Below, one piece after another: positions 55,607 through 64,000 of a stretch of 64,000 bases of DNA (positions are counted from its first letter, which is position 1; the number at the start of each line of letters is the position of its first letter). The position numbers were made by a program, and so were the translations under genes. Location: the NCBI GenBank assembly GCA_030524545.1, contig JAUNGM010000013.1, positions 51,068 through 115,067 of the forward strand, given 5' to 3'. The notes below the pieces were generated by a model. That model saw only the letters and a list, made by a program, of their open reading frames with translations, did no database searches and was not told the DNA's origin. The stretch comes from Eubacteriales bacterium. GTDB taxonomy: Bacteria; Bacillota; Clostridia; Lachnospirales; Lachnospiraceae.

Positions 55607-57118
55607 TTACTCCTTGGCAGCATACCATTCATCAAGCTGTTTCTGCTTTTCCTCAATTACAGTGTCAATACCGGCATCCTTAAGCGCCTGCTGGAATTTC
55701 GGCAGTGTCTCGTCCACATCAAGAGCTCCGTCCTCCAGAGCTACCTTATACTCGGAGATCACATTCGAAACGGCTACATATTCTGTCTTGACCTGTGTAG
55801 AATCAAAGGTAAATCCAAGTGCCGGAGAGGCTTCCGAGGAATGGTTCCACTCGTCCATCTCCTCATACAAAGTCGGGCTGTCTCCCTCAAGGACATAGGA
55901 CATCAACTGGTTTCCAAACAAAAATCCACAGGCATAATTCCAGCCCTGACTGTCCGTTGTTACACCATCCGGATAGCGAATAACATTTTCAACATCCGTC
56001 TTAACATAATGCTCGCCTTCAATACCCCAGTCGATCAGATTGATGAGATAGGGATCTGTATACATAAGGTTCAGAAACTCCATGGTCTTCTCAGGATTTT
56101 CACAGTTGATCGGAATCGCCGTTGCACAGGATGCCACCTGAACCGTTGTCAGCAGCGGATCCGTCATCTTTATGGTCGCCTGCGGCTTACCGCCGACAAA
56201 CTGGGAAAAGCTGGTATCCGAGCCGGGCTGGATCAACTGGAAACCGCCGATCAATTGCCCCTGTGCCTGAAGGGTCATCATATCCTCGTTGGTAGCATTG
56301 TCAGAAAGGATATATCCCTTCTGATACCAGTCTCTGATCAGCTTCAGATCCTCCTCGTACTGGTCCATCTCGAATTTATTTACAACTGTTTTCCCATCTT
56401 CTCCAAGAACACCGATGCCATCTCCGAGAATATCGTAATCCGTAAAGGCATTATCATAAATGGATCGCTGTGTACTGGTGGAGTATACCAGCGGCTGATT
56501 CGGCCGGTCCTCTTTTATTTCTGCAAGAATCGGTGTCAGATCCTCCGGACAGGTAATTTCGTCTACATCAATACCGTATTCATCCACAATTTCCTGATCA
56601 ACAGAAAGCCCTGTAGCGATCGCCATAGACCTTAAAGAAGGTATGGAATACACATTCCCATTGATCGTGCTTGCCGGCAGGTATTCACTGGCAACCTCAA
56701 GGATTCCCTGACCGTATTCCTCAAGAAGATCATCCAAAGGAAGCAGCATATTCTTGGATACGTCGGAAGCAAGCCTTGTTCCCAGTTCACAGACCAGATC
56801 CAGCTTTTCTCCGGAGGACATCATCAGATTAAGCTGTGTCTCAAAATCTCCTGTAAGAATACAAAATTCAAAATGGCATCCGATTTTCTCTTCCAGATAT
56901 TCATTGATCTTCTCTGTCACCTTATCGACATCCTTCGGAACGGAAGTTGTCATATACGCATATTTTATGGTATAAATGTCTTCCGAATCGTCTTTCGCCT
57001 CTGCGGAGCTTTTCTCCGTCTCTGATGCAGAGGATGATGTGCTGTCCTTGGATCCGCATCCCACCAGAGATCCAAATACCAGGCTCAGCGCAAGTATTGC
57101 TGCAAGTTTTCGTTTCAT
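55607..57118 (-). CDS. Sugar-binding lipoprotein of the ABC transporter
   Basis: 503 residues with a lipoprotein signal (MKRKLAAILALSLVFGSLVG, then Cys in the lipobox LVGC). An Asp/Ser/Glu-rich linker follows, then a large two-lobed extracellular solute-binding protein of family 1 type, the LplA/YtcQ form (TIKYAYMTTSVPKDVDKVTEKI and DAGIDTVIEEKQKQLDEWYA at the end). It should capture mannose-containing oligosaccharides for the two permeases downstream. The 39-bp operator at 57231 lies about 110 bases upstream of its start, between it and the divergent YesMN genes. Confidence 0.93.
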   Translation of the reverse strand: MKRKLAAILALSLVFGSLVGCGSKDSTSSSASETEKSSAEAKDDSEDIYTIKYAYMTTSVPKDVDKVTEKINEYLEEKIGCHFEFCILTGDFETQLNLMMSSGEKLDLVCELGTRLASDVSKNMLLPLDDLLEEYGQGILEVASEYLPASTINGNVYSIPSLRSMAIATGLSVDQEIVDEYGIDVDEITCPEDLTPILAEIKEDRPNQPLVYSTSTQRSIYDNAFTDYDILGDGIGVLGEDGKTVVNKFEMDQYEEDLKLIRDWYQKGYILSDNATNEDMMTLQAQGQLIGGFQLIQPGSDTSFSQFVGGKPQATIKMTDPLLTTVQVASCATAIPINCENPEKTMEFLNLMYTDPYLINLIDWGIEGEHYVKTDVENVIRYPDGVTTDSQGWNYACGFLFGNQLMSYVLEGDSPTLYEEMDEWNHSSEASPALGFTFDSTQVKTEYVAVSNVISEYKVALEDGALDVDETLPKFQQALKDAGIDTVIEEKQKQLDEWYAAKE

Positions 57119-57230
57119 TGATATAAACCTCCCTTATTTTGATAGTAAATCTTTTTTACTTCTGTTCTGTCTTTGTTCTGCCCCAGAACCATTTTGTTAT
57201 ACTTATTTTATTTTTTTACCGGCTTTGTTT

Positions 57231-57275
57231 CTACCCGAAAATCGACCTCAAACCATGCAAAATCGACCTGGTCGA
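57231..57275. promoter_or_regulatory. Operator shared by the mannoside operon and the isomerase (copy 1)
   Basis: A 39-bp element (57231-57269) with two TCGACCT direct repeats 21 bp apart, preceded by CTACCCGAAAA. The second copy joins a GGTCGA to give the palindrome TCGACC-T-GGTCGA. It matches 29 of 39 positions at 61674-61712. Spacing by two helix turns fits an AraC-type response regulator. It lies just upstream of a minus-strand -10 like TATAAC. Confidence 0.75.
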
Positions 57276-57476
57276 AAATTTTTGCGAAGCTTTTATCATA
57301 GCTTTTCAGGTATTACATTGAAGTATTTTTTCACGCATTTTTATCAAATAAATAATTCTTTTATTGAATATCGTTTCATGATATATTAAAAGAAACAGTG
57401 GTAAAACAGCGGCTCAACAGCTACCGATGCTTTCCGCTGAAAAAATCAAAATTTACAAAAGGGAGGGAATCCCACA

Positions 57477-59273
57477 ATGAAGGGAAAAGTGATTTCTAAG
57501 CTTCACATAAATTTCAATTCTGTTTATATCAAGCTGATTCTCGTAATGTTTACCATTCTTATTCCGTTGATGGGGCTTCTGATCAGCAGCAACAGCTATG
57601 CCATTCACGTAATTCGGAGTCAGGTTTCTGATTCTTATCAAAGGCAGGCTGCTTTTTACACCCAGATAACCGATAATTCCCTTTCTGATATTGATTTATA
57701 TCTTTCCAATATTGTAATTAACAACTCCGATTTTGAAATTCTTCAAAGTACAAAAGCAGACAACAACTACACACTGGCCTATATACGTCTCAATAACAAA
57801 ATAAAGCAGGAGCTTTCCCTTTACCCTCTCGTGGATACCATTTTCTACTATGATGCGGGCACAGACTATTACTCCACGATTTCTGCTTCCAATCAAAGCT
57901 ATGAAGTAAAGGAAAACGTACATAGCTGCATAAAAGAGGCCGCCAATTCTTCGAATCCTTATGATCTTGAGGCCCTCATCCGCTGGCAGCCCGCCAGCTT
58001 TTCCGGGGATGCCTTCCTGCTCAGGGTATTTGTATCGGAGGACCATTATCTTGGCGCATGGATCAGTTTATCCAAGCTGCTTCGGACCTATGAGCTTCAG
58101 GATACCGGAACAGGCACGGTATCGGCATATATAAGCGAAGACGGAACTCCTATTATTTCAAGCGGCGAAGTGCCCTTTGACCAGCTCAATTACCCGGCAC
58201 TCTCCAGCGGCTATACCGCAAAATCCAAAAACGGCAGGTATACCATTGTCGGGGAAGACTCCGAACACGGGAACCTTACGCTTGTGAGCATGATTCCAGA
58301 CAGCGTTATTCTAAACCGCCTTCCCATACTGAGTACCATGTTCCGCACACTGTCTTTTGCACTGCTCATTTTGATTCCTCTTTCCACACTTCTGCTCCGC
58401 AGGATTTTTCGAAAGCCGTTCAGCATCATGACATCCTCCATGCACAGAATCCAGGAGGGCAATCTGGAAGAGCGGATCTGCACGGAACATATGTCAGACG
58501 AATTCAGCACAGTGAGCCGCATTTTTAATGAAATGATGGATAACATCCGCGATCTCAAGATAAAAATCTATGAAGAGGAAATCAACCGGCAAAATGAAAC
58601 GCTTGTCTATCTTCAGATGCAGGTAAAGCCTCATTTTTATCTGAATTCGCTCAATATGATTTATACACTTGCCCGAAAGAACGACAGCGCTCTGATCAAG
58701 GATCTTTCCATGTGCCTCATACGCTATTTCCGGTATATGTTTAATGAAAGTACTTTTGTAACACTATCATCAGAGCTGGAGCATATCCGAAATTATCTTC
58801 GGATTCAGGAACTCCGTTTTCCTGACAGTTTTGATTATGACATAGAAATTGATGACACGCTCAAAAATGCCTGCGTCCCCTATCTTCTTATTCAGAATTT
58901 TGTGGAAAACTCTATGAAATATGCTGTAACGCTGGATGAAAAAGCGGAACTTCGAATTCTCATAAACCCAGCCGGGGAATCCCATGAACGATTTACCATC
59001 CGCATTGAAGATAACGGACCGGGATTTCCCGGAGAAGTTTTGGAGAAAGTACAAAAAGGCGAAGTCATCTGGGCCGATGACCGCAAGCATCTGGGAATCT
59101 GGAATAGCTGCAGGCGTATTCACCTGCTCTATCACGGCACAGCAAAAATTGAATTTGATAATCTCAGGCCGCATGGCGCACTGATCAATATAACACTTCC
59201 GGTAAAAATACCGGAAAATTCAGTTGGGAAAGAAGCCCGGACGGGAGGAACTTATGAACCTGTTACTTGTTGA
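57477..59273 (+). CDS. YesM-type sensor histidine kinase
   Basis: 598 residues. Membrane helices at about 18-37 and 284-302 bracket a large extracellular sensor (dCache-like size). A HAMP domain follows (about 305-360), then the His_kinase domain with LQMQVKPHFYLNSLNMIYTL (phospho-His386), and the HATPase with PYLLIQNFVENSMKYAV and IRIEDNGPGFPGEVL. This is the sugar-sensing class that works with AraC-type response regulators. The regulator gene overlaps its 3' end by 20 bases. It is divergent from the binding-protein gene. Confidence 0.93.
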   Translation: MKGKVISKLHINFNSVYIKLILVMFTILIPLMGLLISSNSYAIHVIRSQVSDSYQRQAAFYTQITDNSLSDIDLYLSNIVINNSDFEILQSTKADNNYTLAYIRLNNKIKQELSLYPLVDTIFYYDAGTDYYSTISASNQSYEVKENVHSCIKEAANSSNPYDLEALIRWQPASFSGDAFLLRVFVSEDHYLGAWISLSKLLRTYELQDTGTGTVSAYISEDGTPIISSGEVPFDQLNYPALSSGYTAKSKNGRYTIVGEDSEHGNLTLVSMIPDSVILNRLPILSTMFRTLSFALLILIPLSTLLLRRIFRKPFSIMTSSMHRIQEGNLEERICTEHMSDEFSTVSRIFNEMMDNIRDLKIKIYEEEINRQNETLVYLQMQVKPHFYLNSLNMIYTLARKNDSALIKDLSMCLIRYFRYMFNESTFVTLSSELEHIRNYLRIQELRFPDSFDYDIEIDDTLKNACVPYLLIQNFVENSMKYAVTLDEKAELRILINPAGESHERFTIRIEDNGPGFPGEVLEKVQKGEVIWADDRKHLGIWNSCRRIHLLYHGTAKIEFDNLRPHGALINITLPVKIPENSVGKEARTGGTYEPVTC

Positions 59274-60861
59274 CGATGAACGATATATCATTGAAGATCT
59301 GCTTTCAGGAATGAATTGGAACCGAATAGGGATTGACCATGTATTTACTGCCATGAATGTCCGGCAGGCAAAAGAGGTTTTTGAAAAAGAAGAAATCCGT
59401 ATTATGCTCTGCGATATCGAGATGCCTCAGGCCAGCGGCCTGGATCTTCTTCGCTGGATCACAGAAAAACAGCTTCTCTGTGAAACGATCCTTGTCACCT
59501 GCCATGCCGAATTCAGCTATGCGCAGGAAGCAATCCGCCTTGGCGCAACTGAGTACCTCTTAAAGCCCATTGACTATGATGAACTGGAGAATACGATTAA
59601 AAAGGCAATGAATAAGATCCGCAGCACGATTATGCAAAAGGAAACTGCCGCCACCCATCAGAAAATGAAGCGAAATCAGCCGTTCCTGAATGAGCGCTTC
59701 TGGATCGATGTACTGAACCGTACGCTTTCCGGCAACAATACCATACAAAATGCCGCAAGCCGCCGGAATGTCCCGCTTTCTCCGGAAATGCTCATACGTC
59801 CTGTTCTTACCAGAATACAGCAGTGGCCTGCAGGTGCATCCGAGCAGGATATAAAGCTGTTTGAATTCAGTGTAAAAAATATTGCAGACGAGCTTTTCAC
59901 AGAAGAGGGAAAAGCTGGTATTACTTTCTTTATAAAAGACGGCGTTCATATTATACTCATGTATCAGGAGACCAGCATTCCCGAAGAACAAATGCAGTCT
60001 TCTGTTTCAGACTGTGCTGCGCACTTTATCAATGAATGTAAAAGTTTCTGCGGCTGCAATCTCTCCAGTTATATTGGGGATCCGGTGGATATTTTTCATC
60101 TTGCAGATGAATATGATATCCTGCAGGCAGAAGATGAAAGCAATGTAGCATATACAGATCGGGTATTTTATGCCCGTGCCAAACGAAATGTCACCACTGT
60201 GATCAATGAAAAATGGATCATTGAACTGTCCGCCCTTGTCAATGAAAACAGAGAGGAGGAGTTAAACCGCCGTGCCAGATTTTATCTGGAAAGTCTCGCC
60301 CGCACAACCGGAATTGACAGCTCAATACTCTATTGGTTTCAGCAGGATTTTACACAAATGATCTATGAGAAAGCAAGCCACAACGGAATCCTTCCGCACA
60401 ACCTTCTGAATGATCCGGAATCCATCATTCTCAGCAAACAGGCTTCTCAATCCGTAGAAGCAACACTGCAATGGATTGCCCATATCAGTCATAAGATCAT
60501 AAATCATACACAAAAAATGCAGAAATCACAGTCTGTCGTCCATACCTCTGCCATATATATCAAAAATCACCTTGGCGATGATATCAGCAGAGAAGAGGTG
60601 GCAGCACAGGCCTTCCTGAATCCGGATTATCTGGATCGTATATTTAAAAAGGAGACCGGCATGTCGGTCTCCAAGTATATTACTCATGAAAAAGTGAATC
60701 TTGCAAAATTTCTGCTGACTACTACGGACAGATCGATTGCTGATATTGCTCTGCAGGTCGGTTTCTCGAATATGTCCAATTTTGCGTCCATGTTCAAGCG
60801 GATGACAGGTTTAAACCCTAACGAATACCGAAAACAGACAGGTAATCAGCAAGCAGATTAA
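59254..60861 (+). CDS. YesN-type AraC response regulator
   Basis: 535 residues from ATG 59254, behind GGAGGA, which is in the kinase 3' end. The receiver has LLVDDERYIIEDLLSGMNW, phospho-Asp54 in MLCDIEMPQASG and Lys in YLLKPIDYDEL. A long middle region (about 130-430) links to the C-terminal AraC HTH pair (ISREEVAAQAFLNPDYLDRI and SIADIALQVGFSNMSNFASM). It most likely binds the 39-bp elements at 57231 and 61674 to switch on the ABC operon and the isomerase. Confidence 0.94.
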   Translation: MNLLLVDDERYIIEDLLSGMNWNRIGIDHVFTAMNVRQAKEVFEKEEIRIMLCDIEMPQASGLDLLRWITEKQLLCETILVTCHAEFSYAQEAIRLGATEYLLKPIDYDELENTIKKAMNKIRSTIMQKETAATHQKMKRNQPFLNERFWIDVLNRTLSGNNTIQNAASRRNVPLSPEMLIRPVLTRIQQWPAGASEQDIKLFEFSVKNIADELFTEEGKAGITFFIKDGVHIILMYQETSIPEEQMQSSVSDCAAHFINECKSFCGCNLSSYIGDPVDIFHLADEYDILQAEDESNVAYTDRVFYARAKRNVTTVINEKWIIELSALVNENREEELNRRARFYLESLARTTGIDSSILYWFQQDFTQMIYEKASHNGILPHNLLNDPESIILSKQASQSVEATLQWIAHISHKIINHTQKMQKSQSVVHTSAIYIKNHLGDDISREEVAAQAFLNPDYLDRIFKKETGMSVSKYITHEKVNLAKFLLTTTDRSIADIALQVGFSNMSNFASMFKRMTGLNPNEYRKQTGNQQAD

Positions 60862-60888
60862 CGCAGTTAATACAATTAAAATATGATT

Positions 60889-61578
60889 TTAGAATGAAAC
60901 ATAGTCCTTGTAGTCCTTAAACAGCAGATACTTCGGTTCGACATCATCCTCAATCTCCGGAATTCTTCCGCTGGCTGAATAGAATCGGTTATCTGCTGTA
61001 TCGTCATTTGTGGTAGACACTTCAAACAGCATGATCTTTCCGGTGCCTTTTTCACCGATCCAGCGGTGATACTGTCCCGGTTTTAAAGTAATGCTCTCAC
61101 CAGGATGCAGCGTTACATATCCACCGGCGGGAACGGTCACATTTGTGCCGTCAATCGTCACGGTTACAGGAGTATCAGCGAAGTCCTCTTTCTCATCCGA
61201 ATTATAGAGCTGGACTAACAGATTTCCTCCGCCTCTGTTGATAATGTCTTCCATTTTTCTCCAATGAAAATGGAACGGCAATTCCTGTCCGTCTCCTACC
61301 AGAAGAAGCTTTTCGCAGTACGGCTTTGGATATCTGTCCGCATGGTTAAAATTTCCGTTTCGGAACGTAAAAATCAGAAGCCCCACTTTCTGAAAATCGC
61401 CGCTCCCGAAATCACTGATATCCCAGCCGAGCATATTATCAACGATCTCTCTGGATTCTGCTTTCAGATTTCTCCAATCCTCCGTGGACCATCTTGCGAA
61501 GCCCGGAAGGCAAAGCCCTTTTTCCTGTACAAACTCCAATGCCTCATCAATAATCCTGTTTAATTCTGATCTTTTCAT
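60889..61578 (-). CDS. D-lyxose/D-mannose isomerase family protein
   Basis: 229 residues, a cupin fold. The metal-binding region shows LPFHFHWRKMEDIINRGGGN with His-x-His and Glu, and a later His in LKPGQYHRWIGEKG. D-lyxose isomerases of this family also convert D-mannose to D-fructose, which fits mannose released by the GH38 enzyme. It is convergent with the YesN gene, ending 27 bases away, and has its own copy of the shared operator upstream, although it lies outside the main operon. Confidence 0.88.
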   Translation of the reverse strand: MKRSELNRIIDEALEFVQEKGLCLPGFARWSTEDWRNLKAESREIVDNMLGWDISDFGSGDFQKVGLLIFTFRNGNFNHADRYPKPYCEKLLLVGDGQELPFHFHWRKMEDIINRGGGNLLVQLYNSDEKEDFADTPVTVTIDGTNVTVPAGGYVTLHPGESITLKPGQYHRWIGEKGTGKIMLFEVSTTNDDTADNRFYSASGRIPEIEDDVEPKYLLFKDYKDYVSF

Positions 61579-61673
61579 TGTTTCTCTGTATCCTCCTGTT
61601 CTCCTAATCTCAAAAGCTGTTTTATTACAATGCTTTATCTAATTAAGATTTTACTGTCGGAGTAATTTTTACT

Positions 61674-61712
61674 CTACCTGAAACTCGACCTGAATTTATG
61701 AATTATCGACAT
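61674..61712 (-). promoter_or_regulatory. Operator shared by the mannoside operon and the isomerase (copy 2)
   Basis: A 39-bp element beginning CTACCTGAAACTCGACCT and ending ATCGACAT. It matches the element at 57231-57269 at 29 of 39 positions, with the same direct-repeat spacing and the same orientation relative to the minus-strand gene it precedes (isomerase start at 61578). Confidence 0.75.
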
Positions 61713-61775
61713 TTGAAGTATTATCGGGTATTTTAAAGCAAAGGGAAATTGTATATTCCATATCCAGACATAATT

Positions 61776-62110
61776 TTACATTGTTTTATCTTTTTTACGT
61801 TCCAGCTTATTTTCATACATCTTCCGGTCAGCTTCTTTGAACAGCATCTGATAATCAGTCTCCTCCTTTGTCAGACAATACCCGAACGAAAATCTAAGCG
61901 GAACCTCCCGATTTTCTTTAAGCTGCACAAAGCTGTGATCCTGGATATCTGTAAGTGTCTCGATTGTCTTCTGCAGCGCTTCCTCGCTCTCATAATCGTA
62001 TAAAAACAACACGAATTCATCTCCGCCCGGTCTTGACATTAAGCTGTTTTTTGTGCCAAATCCATAAATCAACTCTGCAAGCTTCTTCAGGTAAATATCA
62101 CCCTTGTTCC
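61776..62110 (-). pseudogene. Truncated GGDEF (diguanylate cyclase) gene
   Basis: The minus-strand frame reads NKGDIYLKKLAELIYGFGT, SLMSRPGGDEFVLFLYDYES and RFSFGYCLTKEETDYQMLFK, then ADRKMYENK, the second half of a GGDEF domain. The first half (NDxxGH region) and any sensor are missing, and no start is plausible. The upstream edge abuts the end of a macro-domain fragment. Without the N-terminal half it could not make c-di-GMP. Confidence 0.72.
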
Positions 62111-62111
62111 A

Positions 62112-62286
62112 CTATTCATCAAAAAGGCATTGATCTCATCTACTGCAATGCGCAGACTTTCCTCTTTCGGATATCCAAGACCACCTGTGGCAATAAGGGG
62201 AAATGCAATGGATTTTACACCTGCTTCCATTGCAATCTGCAAACTCTTTCCATAGCAGGAGCTTTCTCCTGTGCTCCATTGTTCAT
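62112..62286 (-). pseudogene. Macro-domain gene fragment (C-terminal part)
   Basis: Minus-strand frame: EQWSTGESSCYGKSLQIAME, AGVKSIAFPLIATGGLGYPK and EESLRIAVDEINAFLMN, then stop. This is the C-terminal half of an ADP-ribose-binding macro domain (the SIAFPLIATGGLGYP strand-loop is diagnostic). It lacks the N-terminal NAAN motif and is cut off by an in-frame stop at its 5' edge. Confidence 0.7.
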
Positions 62287-62290
62287 CTTC

Positions 62291-62536
62291 CTATTCGCCA
62301 ATTATTTCTAATCCATCTGGAAATTCTCGTATAACAAGAGCACAGGTATTGGTTAATCTCACATTTTCCTTTAACGGATATGCTACTTTGCTTCTTTCTT
62401 CTCCATCCGGACAATGCACAGCTAATCTTGTATTTATCAAATCTAAATTGTTAGAGAAAAGAAGACTTCCTGCACTCACACCAATTACCATTCCATTAGC
62501 TTTGATATACTCCATTTCCCCAGCGGAAATGCCCAT
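62291..62536 (-). pseudogene. Fragment of an S51-type glutamine amidotransferase-like gene
   Basis: Frame reading includes IKANGMVIGVSAGSLLFSNN, with the GVSAG nucleophile elbow of the S51 family, followed by KVAYPLKENVRLTNTCALVI and stop after LEIIGE. It has about 81 codons, whereas full-length members have over 200, so the N-terminal lobe is lost. It reads on, after a stop, into the macro fragment in the same frame. A distinct, intact member of this fold is at 5929-6675. Confidence 0.65.
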
Positions 62537-62639
62537 TTTTCGACATCATCACATACTGAGCTTATGGTGCGAATGTCCATCGATTCTAACCTAAAGAATT
62601 TTGTGTGGCAGAACGTTTGTCCTGCCAGACTCTTTAGAT

Positions 62640-63374
62640 TTATTTTTTTGCAACAATCAGATACCGATGAATAGTTCCCTCAATTCTACCATCTTTATCA
62701 ATCATCTCTTGCATTTTTAATAGTTGTTCAAAACACTTATCTACAGAAAAATTAGGAAATTCCCATTCTATGATATGGGCAAACCAAACAAACGCTCCTA
62801 CATCATAGAATTTTATTGGGCGATATGCTTCTTCTGCCCGAACGATTTCAAATCCAGCATCTTCAAAATGTTTGCGCTGTTCTGTTAGATTCAAGTGTGG
62901 AAATGGTTTGCCCGTTTTAGGTAATACCATTTCAACCAAGTCCCTATCGTTATCTCCGCCTACCTGTTCCGTAATGAACAACCCATTATGACGTAATAAC
63001 CGAAACAACTCCCTCGCATCAAAATCGCCATGCCTATTGATAACTAAATCAAATGATTCATCTTCAAACGGAACTTTTGACGGATCATGACATTCCTTGA
63101 AATTGATTCCTAATGACAACAACTTTTCGCTGCACAGTTTAACATTCGGTGGATAACCTTCTGTTGCAGCCGTTCTGCTATATGGGTGATTCAAAGATAG
63201 CAAAAATTCACCACCACCAGTATCATAATCCATAATATTCAAGTCTCTTTTTAGATACTGCCTTACAATCTCTCCATAATCCCATGGCAAATCATTTTCT
63301 TCCTCATATCTGCCATGAATGTGTGCGGCTTCTTCTTCCTGTTCCCAAACGTTTCTCAAATATGCTTTATTCAT
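62640..63374 (-). CDS. Class I SAM-dependent methyltransferase
   Basis: 244 residues. Motif I is NIMDYDTGGGEFLLSLNH (about residues 46-63), with later FEDESFDLVINRHGDFDARE and LFRLLRHNGLFITEQVGGDN. The pattern of RHG..D and the GD-rich end suggests a small-molecule methyltransferase, sometimes annotated as a resistance-type enzyme. Substrate unknown. It is the only intact gene in the decayed 61.7-64 kb segment. No ribosome site is striking before its ATG. Confidence 0.88.
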   Translation of the reverse strand: MNKAYLRNVWEQEEEAAHIHGRYEEENDLPWDYGEIVRQYLKRDLNIMDYDTGGGEFLLSLNHPYSRTAATEGYPPNVKLCSEKLLSLGINFKECHDPSKVPFEDESFDLVINRHGDFDARELFRLLRHNGLFITEQVGGDNDRDLVEMVLPKTGKPFPHLNLTEQRKHFEDAGFEIVRAEEAYRPIKFYDVGAFVWFAHIIEWEFPNFSVDKCFEQLLKMQEMIDKDGRIEGTIHRYLIVAKK

Positions 63375-63631
63375 AAAACTGCTTTCCTTTCATTCGAATA
63401 ATTAAAATTCTTGATAGGTACAGTTCCTGACAACATAAGCAAAATGTTAGCCTCGATACAGCCTGCTGTCAGCTTTTAGAACTGCACCGAGTAGTTAATT
63501 CGTTTCATCACTGACTACCTCCAGAAATTCCGATTGTAATTTAATGATTTTTAAGGGAAATATTGACTGTTATATTTGTTTATTAAAATCTCCGCTATCC
63601 CTTGAAAACACTAAGTTTATCGCAGGTGAGC

Positions 63632-63696
63632 TTTCCCTTATCGTTTCCCTTGTATTATATCTTCCCATAGGACATTACGAACCCTGATAAGGGAAA
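63632..63696. repeat. Inverted repeat with iterated TTTCCCTT units near a gene break
   Basis: TTTCCCTTATC (63632-63642) is exactly inverted as GATAAGGGAAA at 63686-63696. TTTCCCTTGTA follows the left arm and GAGGGAAAT the right, so the unit TTTCCCT occurs four times. Such iterons near a truncated gene can be integrase arm sites or replication-type repeats. No integrase gene is in the window. Confidence 0.4.
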
Positions 63697-64000
63697 AATG
63701 AGGGAAATAAAATCACATAAAACATTATAACAAAATATACGGGAATTGTGAACTGATTGAACCATTGTGTGATCAGGATCGCAATGACTGTATAAAATAT
63801 GTTCAACTTTCTGTATGCCGGAATTATTCAATGAAGCATTGATATCTTCTGGCATATCAATCAATATATTCACATTTTCAACGAACAGACTGCATCCCGT
63901 TCTTGCATAAGGAAATCCTTTCTGCCGCGCTTCTGTACATACACGACGAGGATGTAAAAAATCTTGTGTCTTTGGAAAGTGAATCTTTCTGATAAGATTT
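63655..64000 (-). pseudogene. Metallo-beta-lactamase-fold hydrolase, broken at its 3' end and running off the window
   Basis: From the window edge the minus-strand frame reads RKIHFPKTQDFLHPRRVCTE, GFPYARTGCSLFVENVNILI and DMPEDINASLNNSGIQKVEH, then ILYSHCDPDHTM. This is the N-terminal part of an MBL-fold hydrolase with the HxxxDH metal motif. Just after HTM the family sequence stops, and an unrelated tail continues to a stop at 63655. So the gene lost its C-terminal two-thirds at about 63765; the start lies beyond the window. Confidence 0.68.

Noticed and set aside
55478-56635. Plus-strand open frame (385 codons)
   Set aside because: Antisense to the sugar-binding lipoprotein; no ribosome site or recognisable domain.

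Overview
The window looks like a chromosomal segment of a gut-type Lachnospiraceae (Bacillota, in the Blautia / Mediterraneibacter / Ruminococcus neighbourhood). This is an inference from several things: canonical sigma-A promoters and GGAGG ribosome sites, families typical of that group (DUF3786, DUF3784, DUF4869, DUF6442, a TipAS-type MerR, YesMN two-component systems, LplB/LplC-type sugar ABC transporters), a T-box leader, and moderate GC. No rRNA, tRNA or CRISPR array was seen, and no complete insertion sequence.

Layout. 0-8.3 kb: end of a sensor kinase, a MATE exporter with a LacI regulator, a T-box-led methyltransferase, an alkyltransferase-like protein, a SagB-type oxidoreductase overlapping an S51-type hydrolase, and a toxin-antitoxin pair joining an MqsR toxin to an antitoxin with a zinc finger, HTH and Panacea/SocA domain. 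8.3-13.8 kb: a DUF2798 membrane protein behind an unidentified structured RNA leader, then a beta-glucoside PTS operon (RpiR regulator, EIIBCA, 6-phospho-beta-glucosidase, dedicated HPr). 14-17 kb: DUF3786, an XRE/DUF6442 pair with a three-repeat operator, and a DUF4869 / P-loop pair. 17-27 kb: a peptide-sensing ABC transporter plus two-component module, two MFS exporters, and TetR and XRE regulators. 27-36 kb: a ferredoxin-like protein, AraC regulator, a 33-residue ORF, a secreted CHAP protein, RNA methyltransferase, CYTH protein, DegV and a two-component system.

36-46 kb is patchier. It holds a TipAS-type MerR gene whose 3' end and terminator recur 6.5 kb away, a LysR/sodium symporter pair with a decayed brnQ, and a two-component system whose kinase is frameshifted in a T9 run. 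Three operators of one design sit before its response regulator and two exported proteins. A 166-bp palindromic MITE-like element and a truncated CYTH copy follow.

46-61.6 kb is a coherent mannoside-use locus. A lipoprotein binding protein and two permeases import the glycan; a GH38 alpha-mannosidase, a GH63-like glucosidase/mannosidase and a Gfo/Idh oxidoreductase process it; an MFS protein lies in the operon. A divergent YesM/YesN-type two-component system and a D-lyxose/D-mannose isomerase complete the set. The binding-protein and isomerase promoters share a 39-bp element, so one regulator probably controls both. 61.7-64 kb is a gene graveyard: truncated GGDEF, macro-domain, S51 and metallo-beta-lactamase fragments around an intact methyltransferase.

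Stretches over 300 bases without an intact gene: 4134-4716 holds the T-box leader, its promoter and an SDR gene remnant. 15173-15541 holds the XRE promoter/operators and the DUF4869 promoter. 57119-57476 holds the mannoside-locus operator. 61579-62639 holds the isomerase promoter/operator and gene fragments.
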